A stretch of DNA of 64,000 nt. It comes from Micrococcales bacterium 72-143. Lineage in GTDB: Bacteria; Actinomycetota; Actinomycetes; Actinomycetales; Microbacteriaceae. The position numbers and the translations under genes were made by a program. A model generated the notes under the pieces. The model ran no database searches, was not told the DNA's origin, and saw nothing but the letters and a program-made list of their open reading frames with translations. The DNA is taken from positions 1 through 64,000 of the forward strand of contig MKVM01000003.1 in the NCBI GenBank assembly GCA_001898835.1. Direction: 5' to 3'. Positions within the stretch are counted from its first letter, which is position 1, and the number at the start of each line of letters is the position of its first letter. Positions 27,222 to 33,408 of this stretch are shown here, one piece after another.

Positions 27222-27636
27222 CACCCTCTTCAAGAAGGACGCGGCGCACCGCACCAATGCTTGAACCGAGCCGTTTGGCAGTTGGGGCCAAGGCGAGGCC
27301 GCCTTCGTAGAGGTTCACGGCCTCTGAGCGCTGTGTTTCGGTGAGCGGCTGACGCCGCATCTGCACACCCCGGGAATGCAGCAGCTCGAGCATGCTCGGC
27401 TTCGAAATGCCGTACTCAAGGCAGAGCGCCGGAGTGCCGACGCCACTCTCGTACTTGGCCACAATCTCAGCGATGACGGGGTCATTCAGCCGACGGGCCA
27501 CTCGCCAGGACCGTGGCTCGGCAGTATCCACAACGTCCGATGGTGCTGTGGCCGCGAGAGCGGCCAGCTTCTGCAGCTGCTCGAGGCTTGGCGCACCCCT
27601 GTCGGAATTGTTGGAGTGTCCACCTACTCGGCCCAC
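27193..27636 (-). CDS. Double helix-turn-helix DNA-binding protein, copy 1
   Basis: 147 aa, GTG start. Two consecutive resolvase-type helix-turn-helix units: IAEIVAKYESGVGTPALCLE...SKPSMLELLHSRGV (about 57-92) and SEAVNLYEGGLALAPTAKRLGSSIGAVRRVLLEEGV (about 103-138). It has no catalytic recombinase domain. Likely a regulator or a recombination accessory protein binding repeated sites such as the CCGGTACA element. Convergent with, and overlapping by 29 nt, the 154-aa gene. Confidence 0.75.
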   Translation of the reverse strand: MGRVGGHSNNSDRGAPSLEQLQKLAALAATAPSDVVDTAEPRSWRVARRLNDPVIAEIVAKYESGVGTPALCLEYGISKPSMLELLHSRGVQMRRQPLTETQRSEAVNLYEGGLALAPTAKRLGSSIGAVRRVLLEEGVRLRARPGR

Positions 27637-27659
27637 CAGACTTGAGAATTATTCCACTA

Positions 27660-27682
27660 TGCACCTCCGTTACGGGGGTGCA
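27660..27682 (+). terminator. Terminator ending the first cassette transcript
   Basis: 10-bp stem TGCACCTCCG / CGGGGGTGCA (one wobble) with a TTA loop, followed by TTTT on the plus strand. Because it lies beyond the minus-strand HTH gene, plus-strand transcripts that reach it would run antisense through that whole gene. Confidence 0.65.
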
Positions 27683-27782
27683 TTTTGGCTTCCGGGCGTC
27701 CGATCGAGCCTCCCGCTTGCCCTCCCTCTTCACGGCGATGACCCCTGTTGACAATTGTTCGAACTCCTACATGGGGTCTGCT

Positions 27783-27829
27783 CCGGTACACGTTTTGGCG
27801 GTGGCGTCACCCCTGAAGAGGTGTACCGG
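27783..27829. promoter_or_regulatory. Shared inverted-repeat control element, copy 2
   Basis: Arms CCGGTACA (27783-27790) and TGTACCGG (27822-27829), the same 39-bp spacing as copy 1, then CGTTGTG and GTCGC. It is the main feature of the 300-bp gap 27637-27936, together with the terminator before it and the promoter after it. Confidence 0.65.
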
Positions 27830-27879
27830 TTTCGTTGTGCGGGTCGCAACAACCAGCTGCCATCACCTGCACTTGCCTC

Positions 27880-27907
27880 TTGACGTGTCGTACGCCGCTG
27901 TCATAAT
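27880..27907 (+). promoter_or_regulatory. Promoter of the OLD-membrane protein cassette
   Basis: TTGACG (27880-27885) and CATAAT (27902-27907) with 16 bp between, in the same TGTCATA context as the first cassette promoter. Confidence 0.6.
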
Positions 27908-27936
27908 CAGGGCCATGAAGACGGGAGCTCACATAT

Positions 27937-29712
27937 ATGGGAGTCGCTGACTTCGCAGGTTTCGGCGTGCGGGGTTACCGCAGCTTTGGTGATGACGAGC
28001 ACTTAGCCTTAATCGGCCCCATGGGCAAGATTCACCTCGTAGTCGGTCAGAACAATGTAGGTAAATCGAACACGCTCCACGTCATGGCGGATGTCTTGCC
28101 TCTGCTCCGTCGTTCGAGTGGATCACAGGTGGCAACAAATGAGCTTTTCTCGGGTAGCTTCGATACCCCCGAAGCTTGGCCAACGGATCGACCACGCACC
28201 TTGTCTCTTGGACTCAGACTGACCGAGGAAGTTCGTACTGCGCTTCGGCTCTCCAACGATGTTGTGCAGCTGTGGCTCTCCACGCAGGCGTATCGCCGTG
28301 GTTCAGAGAACGTCGTCTGGCTGGATCTAGTCCTCTCGGCTTCGTCAAACAACAACGGCTCTCTACAAGTACGTCTCAGCCTTGATCAAGTTCATGAAGC
28401 TGAGGCCGAAGGCCGGGGCTTTAGCAGCGGGCAGCTCTCGTCTGTCAGTATGAACCTCACCTCAGGTTCAGGTGGGTTAGAACATAACCTCGACAGCATT
28501 CTCCGGGTATGGAGTCCCTGGCAATTCCTCCCTGACGTCGTGTGGATGGATGCCGTACGTCAGATCACTCCGGGTGGAGATGAGAACCTGCAGACCGGAC
28601 AAGGAATAGTCCCCCGACTGGCGGAGCTTGAACGACCCGGTCGGGCTACGTACCAACAAGATCGAGCCCGCTTTGATGCCCTCCAGGCATTCGTCCGCGA
28701 CGTCCTTGAAGACGACGAAGCGCGCATCGAGATCCCGAATGACAAGTCGACGATTCTCATTCACGGTCGTTTCGGGATGCGAGAACTTGGGCACGTGGGC
28801 ACCGGCCTTAACGAGCTGATCTTGATTGCAACCATTGCGTCGATTAATCAGAACGCTCTGATTTGTGTTGAAGAGCCAGAGCTTCACCTTCACCCCACAC
28901 TCCAGCGCAAGCTCATCGACTACCTTCACCGCGAGACGAGCAACCACTACCTCATTTCAACCCACTCGGCAGCAATGCTCAATGCCGAGTTGGCGACTAT
29001 CACCCACATTGAGATGCCTGACAAGTGGAGCATCGCAAGTCCGGTCATCACCCCGGCCGATCTCGCGAAGGTTGCCTCCGATCTAGGCAATCGTGCCTCG
29101 GACATCGTCCAGTCAAACTTTGTGATCTGGGTTGAAGGGCCTTCGGATCGGCTTTACATCCGGAGGTGGCTCGAGCTGCACGATCCTGCGCTCGTTGAAG
29201 GTGCCCACTTCTCAATCATGTTCTACGGCGGCGCGCTGCTGAGCCATCTCACTGCTGATGATGCCGAGGTTAATGACTTCATCAATCTCCTAAGAATCAA
29301 CCGCAACCTTGCCCTTGTCATCGACTCCGACCGTGCAAGCGAGGGAGATGCTCTCAACGCGACGAAGCAGCGGGTCATCGCGGAGCTTGAAGCGCTTGAT
29401 GCACCCGCGTGGGTGACGGAGGGTTACACGATTGAGAACTACATTCCGCGTCAGGTGCTCAAAGATGCCATCGATGCGACCTACCCAAATCACACCTACG
29501 TAATGCCGAGCGGGTCGTTCAAGTCGCCGCTTGGAAAGACATTTCAAGGGTCAACTTCGAAACCGAGTAAGACTACGATCGCCCGTTACGTTGTCGCCCA
29601 AGAGGCGAGTTGGGATGAGTTTTCCGAGCACTTGACATCAAGCGTGTCTGCGATCGCCGAGCGTATTCGTTCCGCCAATGGCCTCCCTCCTCGACCAGGA
29701 GATGCTTCGTAA
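27937..29712 (+). CDS. OLD-family ATPase/TOPRIM endonuclease
   Basis: 591 aa. N-terminal ABC-type ATPase with Walker A GQNNVGKSN (37-45), Walker B ICVEEPELHLHP (about 308-319) and the H-loop STHSAAML (about 341). C-terminal TOPRIM with the conserved Glu in IWVEGPSDRLYI (about 396) and acidic pair in LALVIDSDR (about 458). OLD nucleases act in anti-phage defence alone or with partners such as GajB helicases. Here the partner gene is not a helicase but a membrane protein, overlapping by 1 nt (TAATG). Start has GGAG 10 nt upstream. Confidence 0.85.
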   Translation: MGVADFAGFGVRGYRSFGDDEHLALIGPMGKIHLVVGQNNVGKSNTLHVMADVLPLLRRSSGSQVATNELFSGSFDTPEAWPTDRPRTLSLGLRLTEEVRTALRLSNDVVQLWLSTQAYRRGSENVVWLDLVLSASSNNNGSLQVRLSLDQVHEAEAEGRGFSSGQLSSVSMNLTSGSGGLEHNLDSILRVWSPWQFLPDVVWMDAVRQITPGGDENLQTGQGIVPRLAELERPGRATYQQDRARFDALQAFVRDVLEDDEARIEIPNDKSTILIHGRFGMRELGHVGTGLNELILIATIASINQNALICVEEPELHLHPTLQRKLIDYLHRETSNHYLISTHSAAMLNAELATITHIEMPDKWSIASPVITPADLAKVASDLGNRASDIVQSNFVIWVEGPSDRLYIRRWLELHDPALVEGAHFSIMFYGGALLSHLTADDAEVNDFINLLRINRNLALVIDSDRASEGDALNATKQRVIAELEALDAPAWVTEGYTIENYIPRQVLKDAIDATYPNHTYVMPSGSFKSPLGKTFQGSTSKPSKTTIARYVVAQEASWDEFSEHLTSSVSAIAERIRSANGLPPRPGDAS

Positions 29713-30464
29713 TGACAGACGCTCCCAAAGAGATAGGGCTAGCGCCAGCACGTCCTTGGTACTTCGATGTTGCAATCCTCCTAGCCGCAGCACCATTCAT
29801 CTTCTCGGCCGTGCGGGTCTGGCTCTACGCCGGCGGCGACACTGCAGTGTTCCTAACCCTGGTTCGCACGCTTGATCTCCCGACCGTCTTGGTCGGCACT
29901 TTGGCAGTCCTCGCTCAAGGAGCCCTTCTGCTCTTCTTCACCATGGTGTTTCTCGATTGGCGAGTTCGAGATATTTTTCGGACTTGGCTTCAACGCCCTT
30001 GGAGTAGTTCGCTCACTGCCGTTGTACTCATCGTTTTTGTCATTACCGGCAATGTGATGTTCTGGGCTGGACTCGCATCTCTAGCCGCGCTCATCGGGCT
30101 CTACTTCCTCGTCAAACACATCCCCGGCGGCAAGCGCCTGACCAAATGGGTAGTACCGCCCCGCGGTGAGCGGTCGGATACGTCAGTAGTTGTCGTGAGT
30201 GTAGCGATTACCTTGCTCATGCTCCCGACCAACATGTGGCTCCCCCTTGAGCAGGTAACGCTCGCTAACAAGTCAACAGAGCAGTCATATGTACTTCAGG
30301 TCAGTTCCGAGTGGACTACCACCCTCACCAAGGACAGAAAGATCCGGACCTACCCCACTACGGACGTCGTGGACCGTGAAACGTGTCGCTCCGCCGTGAA
30401 CGGCACCCTAGGCGCAGTGTTATTCCAAGTTCCAATCGACGCCGACGCACCTAAGTGCAGCTAA
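29712..30464 (+). CDS. Polytopic membrane protein coupled to OLD nuclease; unknown
   Basis: 250 aa, no family recognised. Hydrophobic segments at about 17-39, 43-80 (probably two helices), 98-135 (two helices) and 155-175, then a ~70-residue soluble C-terminal domain with two cysteines (CRSAV and the terminal PKCS). The ATG overlaps the OLD stop, so the two proteins are made together. The most natural inference is a membrane effector or sensor working with the nuclease. I know of no named defence system with this pair. Confidence 0.7.
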   Translation: MTDAPKEIGLAPARPWYFDVAILLAAAPFIFSAVRVWLYAGGDTAVFLTLVRTLDLPTVLVGTLAVLAQGALLLFFTMVFLDWRVRDIFRTWLQRPWSSSLTAVVLIVFVITGNVMFWAGLASLAALIGLYFLVKHIPGGKRLTKWVVPPRGERSDTSVVVVSVAITLLMLPTNMWLPLEQVTLANKSTEQSYVLQVSSEWTTTLTKDRKIRTYPTTDVVDRETCRSAVNGTLGAVLFQVPIDADAPKCS

Positions 30465-30474
30465 TCGCTCATGC

Positions 30475-30503
30475 TTGACGCCCCCTCCCCCGAGGTTCAT
30501 AGT
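30475..30503 (+). promoter_or_regulatory. Separate promoter before the second 154-aa gene
   Basis: TTGACG (30475-30480), 17-bp spacer, CATAGT (30498-30503), 10 nt before the ATG at 30514. Copy 1 lacks this and is read from herA. Confidence 0.5.
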
Positions 30504-30513
30504 CAGGCGCACT

Positions 30514-30978
30514 ATGGCACGCCTCACCGACGCCAGCTATCTAGAACAACGACGGGCGCTTGTTGAAGATTGGCAATCGGGAGGAAGTGGTTTTGCCCTC
30601 AGCTCGGCGATGGAGCAGCTGACGCTTCACGAGTACTACCGGCCGGCAGAGAACCTGACCGATCACGAGGCACTGGCACATCGGCGCAAGGTTAGGAAAG
30701 AGACGCCATCGCTTCCCCAGCGGGCAGGCAAGGCGTACATGAACCGGCTCAAGGCAATGGCGGTCGACATCGTGAAGACGGAGCTTCGGTTGCAGCGGGA
30801 GAAGGTGGCGCCCCCTCGAAAGAAGTACCAGCGAGGTACTCGAGGAGCTATCCGAGTAGGCGTCACGATGCGACCAGTGCCGGACTACGAGAAGTTGGCG
30901 AAGGCGTTCCTCGAGCACGTACGCAACGAAGAGCAAAAGAAGACTGCTACTACCGACCAGGACGTGCACGCAGCCTGA
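30514..30978 (+). CDS. Unknown 154-aa cassette protein, copy 2
   Basis: Same length as copy 1 with scattered substitutions mostly in the N-terminal third (SGFALSSAMEQL against HGFTLNSALEQL) and an identical central block. ATG at 30514 is chosen by homology; an upstream in-frame TTG at 30475 is the promoter -35. It has its own short-leader promoter. Overlaps the convergent HTH gene by 29 nt as in copy 1. Confidence 0.75.
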   Translation: MARLTDASYLEQRRALVEDWQSGGSGFALSSAMEQLTLHEYYRPAENLTDHEALAHRRKVRKETPSLPQRAGKAYMNRLKAMAVDIVKTELRLQREKVAPPRKKYQRGTRGAIRVGVTMRPVPDYEKLAKAFLEHVRNEEQKKTATTDQDVHAA

Positions 30979-31393
30979 CGCCCTCTTCAAGAAGGACGCG
31001 GCGCACCGCACCAATGCTTGAACCGAGCCGTTTGGCAGTTGGGGCCAAGGCGAGGCCACCTTCGTAGAGGTTCACGGCCTCTGAGCGCTGTGTTTCGGTG
31101 AGCGGCTGACGCCGCATCCGCACACCCCGGGAATGCAGCAGCTCGAGCATGCTCGGCTTCGAAATGCCGTACTCAAGGCAGAGCGCCGGAGTACCGACGC
31201 CACTTTCGTACTTAGCCACAATCTCGGCAACGACGTCAGCGGTGAGACGACGAGCGATACGCCATGGTTGCGGAGCAGCAGTATCCGCCACGTCCGGTAG
31301 TGCTGCAGCAGCAAGATTCGCTAGCTTCTGTAGCTGCGCAAGGCTCGGTGCACCCCTGTCGGAATTGTTGGAGTATCCGCCTACTCGGCCCAC
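30950..31393 (-). CDS. Double helix-turn-helix DNA-binding protein, copy 2
   Basis: 147 aa from GTG at 31393, set by homology to copy 1; a longer open frame upstream is shadow. The C-terminal two-HTH region is almost identical to copy 1 while the N-terminal ~55 residues differ more. Its 5' flank is now the island border rather than the terminator/operator region found upstream of copy 1, so its expression may differ. Confidence 0.72.
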   Translation of the reverse strand: MGRVGGYSNNSDRGAPSLAQLQKLANLAAAALPDVADTAAPQPWRIARRLTADVVAEIVAKYESGVGTPALCLEYGISKPSMLELLHSRGVRMRRQPLTETQRSEAVNLYEGGLALAPTAKRLGSSIGAVRRVLLEEGVRLRARPGR

Positions 31394-31439
31394 CGTCTTC
31401 TCGCCGTGCGGACCACTGGGCGTCTCGTGGCGCGCGGCA

Positions 31440-31445
31440 TAGGCT
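31440..31445 (+). promoter_or_regulatory. -10 element, leaderless WapI-like gene
   Basis: TAGGCT with an 8-nt gap to the ATG at 31454. It marks the return of core-type sequence after the island. Confidence 0.45.
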
Positions 31446-31453
31446 CCCGGATC

Positions 31454-31945
31454 ATGGAGATTCGCGATGCGAGCGCGCACCGCTTCGTGCGGCTGGAGCC
31501 TGTGGGCTATCAATTCCCGCACCTGCGTGGTGTCGAGTTCGATTCCGACTGGCTGATCGTCAGCGGCCGGGCGCGGTCGGACGACGAGGAATGGAGCTTC
31601 CAGGATCCCGTACTGCTCGTCGACGAGGCCCGCGACGTCGGCTCCTGGCTGCGAGCCGCCGCCGGCCGAACCGCACCTCTCCTGGTCCCGGGCGACGACG
31701 GGCGCACCTGGCCGGCCACCCAGCACATCGAGCCCAACCTCGGCCTGGGCGTCGCGAGCTACGGACGCGACGCGATCGTCGTCCGGGTCTTCCTGCGGCT
31801 GGAGTCCGCGCCGCCGAGCACCTGGAGCGGGGGCGGGAAAACCGATATGGACTTCTTCATGGACCTCACGACCGTCCCCGAGGCTCTGGAGCGTGCTGCC
31901 GACGATTGGGACGCATCCCTCGCGAAGATCCCTCGGCGAAGCTGA
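31454..31945 (+). CDS. WapI-like immunity-family protein
   Basis: 163 aa. The pattern FDSDWLIVSGRA, WSFQDPVLLVDEARDVGSWL and HIEPNLGLGV resembles the WapI immunity-protein family common in actinobacteria. No toxin gene is adjacent, so it may be an orphan. GC-rich with core-like codon use. Converges on rnhA, 20 nt away. Confidence 0.6.
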   Translation: MEIRDASAHRFVRLEPVGYQFPHLRGVEFDSDWLIVSGRARSDDEEWSFQDPVLLVDEARDVGSWLRAAAGRTAPLLVPGDDGRTWPATQHIEPNLGLGVASYGRDAIVVRVFLRLESAPPSTWSGGGKTDMDFFMDLTTVPEALERAADDWDASLAKIPRRS

Positions 31946-31965
31946 CCTCGCCGACCGCGCGGGTC

Positions 31966-32511
31966 CTACCGCCGGTCGCCGGAACCGCGGGGCGGGTCGA
32001 CGGAGACGTCGAGTCGCTCGTGCTTGCCTCCGAGCGACGACCACTCCGAGGCGGTTCCCTCCGCCGCGTGCTGCGAGGCGCGGACCGCCCGCTCGTCGGC
32101 CCAGCTGTTGAGCCGGTGGCCGGCGTGGCCGCGCACGTGCTCGAGCACCACATCCGGAAGGCCCGCCGCGCGGCGGGCGTCGCGCGCGGCGATGAGCTGC
32201 TCGAGGATCTCGCGGTTGGCGACCGGCTTCTTGGCCGCGGTGAGCCACCCACGGCGCTTGTGGCCGTCCATCCACGAGGAGTAGGTGTCGATCGCGTACT
32301 TCGAGTCGGCCTGCACGACGAGCTCGCGCACGCCGGCGTGATCCCGGATGGCGTGCAGCAGTCCCAGCAGCTCGCCGATGTTGTTGGTGCCCTGCGGCAG
32401 CGAACCCGCCGCCCACTCGCCGTCCTCCCCGACCCACGCCCACCCGGCGGGTCCGGGGTTGCCCTTGCAGGCGCCGTCGGTGGCGAGCACGTAGCGGTCG
32501 GATGCGGTCAC
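31966..32511 (-). CDS. rnhA: Ribonuclease HI
   Basis: 181 aa, GTG start. Catalytic residues visible: Asp in ATDGACKGNPGP, Glu in NNIGEL, Asp in VQADSKY, and His/Asp in EHVRGHAGH...SWADE. It degrades RNA in RNA-DNA hybrids. The C-terminal ~30 residues beyond the fold are a low-complexity tail. A CAGACT hexamer six nt before the start fits the leaderless pattern. Confidence 0.93.
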   Translation of the reverse strand: MTASDRYVLATDGACKGNPGPAGWAWVGEDGEWAAGSLPQGTNNIGELLGLLHAIRDHAGVRELVVQADSKYAIDTYSSWMDGHKRRGWLTAAKKPVANREILEQLIAARDARRAAGLPDVVLEHVRGHAGHRLNSWADERAVRASQHAAEGTASEWSSLGGKHERLDVSVDPPRGSGDRR

Positions 32512-32537
32512 CCGTCGAGTCTGCCAGCAGCCGCCGC

Positions 32538-32543
32538 TACGCT
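32538..32543 (+). promoter_or_regulatory. -10 element, leaderless TM2 gene
   Basis: TACGCT with a 6-nt gap to the ATG at 32550. Confidence 0.5.
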
Positions 32544-32549
32544 CGTGCC

Positions 32550-32783
32550 ATGTCGACCGCAGCCGCCCTGCCGCCCAAGAGCGTCGGAACCGCCTACCTG
32601 TTCATGCTGTTCTCGCTCGTCGGCGTGTGCGGCATCCAGCACTTCTACCTCGGCAAGATCGGCCGCGGCATCCTGTGGCTGCTGACGGTGGGGCTGTTCG
32701 GCATCGGCACCATCGTCGACATCTTCACGCTGCCCTCGCAGACGAAGACCATCAACGCCCGCCGCGCCGTCGGCATCGGCTGA
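32550..32783 (+). CDS. TM2-domain membrane protein
   Basis: 77 aa. Two helices (AYLFMLFSLVGVCGIQHFYLG and GILWLLTVGLFGIGTIVDIF) joined by GKIGRG, with the TM2 signature GxxxFYLG and D in VDIF. Widespread, function unclear. Divergent from rnhA. Confidence 0.88.
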   Translation: MSTAAALPPKSVGTAYLFMLFSLVGVCGIQHFYLGKIGRGILWLLTVGLFGIGTIVDIFTLPSQTKTINARRAVGIG

Positions 32784-32822
32784 CCGATCCCGCTAGGCCC
32801 GGTGGGCTCAACCCGGCGAGGC

Positions 32823-33146
32823 TCAGTCGGTCGGACCGGTGGCGTCCCCTGCGCTGTCGCGTACGTTGTCGGCCGCGCGCTGCGCGTTCGACTTCGACGC
32901 GAACGACTCGCCGGGCACCGCCACGACGTTGCCGCCGCGGTGTGCACGCCAGCGCCAGTGGCCGCCCTTGTCCTCGTAGACCTCGAACTTCGCGTCCGCA
33001 GCACCCTTCTTGAACGACTCGGCGGCGCGGTTCGCGTTCGACTTCGAGGCGAACGACTCGCCCGCCCACGCGACCGTCTGACCGTTGCTCGAGATGAGCC
33101 ACCAGGAGTAGTTGCCGCCCTTGTCGGCCTTGACTTCGAAACGCAC
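32823..33146 (-). CDS. DUF1508 (YegP-like) tandem-repeat protein
   Basis: 107 aa, GTG start with a strong GGAGGAGAG Shine-Dalgarno. Two copies of a ~48-residue unit, each with F(E)VxxDKGGxxxWxxxxxxGxxVA and GESFASKSNAxRAA. Function unknown; small cytoplasmic protein often stress-associated. The 262-bp gap upstream contains the second palindromic repeat. Confidence 0.88.
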   Translation of the reverse strand: MRFEVKADKGGNYSWWLISSNGQTVAWAGESFASKSNANRAAESFKKGAADAKFEVYEDKGGHWRWRAHRGGNVVAVPGESFASKSNAQRAADNVRDSAGDATGPTD

Positions 33147-33255
33147 GCTGTGCTCCCTCTCCTCCGGCCGGGATGCCGGGTGCTGCCAGTATCCTCGCCC
33201 CCGGCGGCGCCCGCCACTCGATCCGGATGAACATCCGCGCGGCCGTGCATCCCCG

Positions 33256-33342
33256 CCTCAGAAATGCAGGAGATCCTCCACTCGCCTCCGCCGCAACGCC
33301 GGGTGGAGGGGGCGGTGTGCCGAATCTCCTGCATTTCTGAGG
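33256..33342. repeat. Palindromic intergenic repeat, copy 2
   Basis: Perfect 19-bp arms: CCTCAGAAATGCAGGAGAT (33256-33274) and its complement (33324-33342), 49-nt interior. Copy 1 is at 22425-22510; arms conserved, interiors different. Confidence 0.88.
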
Positions 33343-33396
33343 TCGGGGCGGATGCGCGGGACGGATGCGGGGACGATGCGGGAGAACGGACTCGGC

Positions 33397-33402
33397 TAGC
33401 GT
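33397..33402 (+). promoter_or_regulatory. -10 element, leaderless methylase
   Basis: TAGCGT with a 6-nt gap to the GTG at 33409. Confidence 0.5.
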
Positions 33403-33408
33403 TGCGCC

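Larger units (their letters stand above)
26757..27636. repeat. 880-bp cassette repeat, copy 1 (partner 30514-31393)
   Basis: Both copies are exactly 880 bp with no indels and carry the same convergent gene pair. They are nearly identical across the central ~450 bp and diverge toward both outer ends. The distance between copies is 3757 bp, in direct orientation. Confidence 0.9.
23338..31393. mobile_element. Accessory (defence) island downstream of tRNA-Lys
   Basis: About 8 kb of visibly lower GC with A/T at many third codon positions, inserted between tRNA-Lys and a core gene whose leaderless promoter begins at 31440. It holds two tandem defence-like cassettes. No integrase, transposase or duplicated tRNA end is seen, so the mode of entry is unknown. 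The right border is placed at the end of the second 880-bp repeat. Confidence 0.6.
30514..31393. repeat. 880-bp cassette repeat, copy 2
   Basis: Direct repeat of 26757-27636, same length and gene content. The similarity ends abruptly at the GTG of the HTH gene; beyond it is core-like DNA. Confidence 0.9.

Noticed and set aside
27193..27636. Serine recombinase or DNA invertase
   Set aside because: Only resolvase-type helix-turn-helix units are present; the catalytic domain with its active-site serine is absent.
23338..31393. CRISPR array or transposon in the island
   Set aside because: No phased short repeats with spacers, and no transposase motifs; the only repeats are the 880-bp units and the CCGGTACA elements.
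31380..31460. Right-hand att site matching the tRNA-Lys 3' end
   Set aside because: No stretch resembling GGTTCGAGCCCCACC was seen at the island border, and no integrase is encoded.
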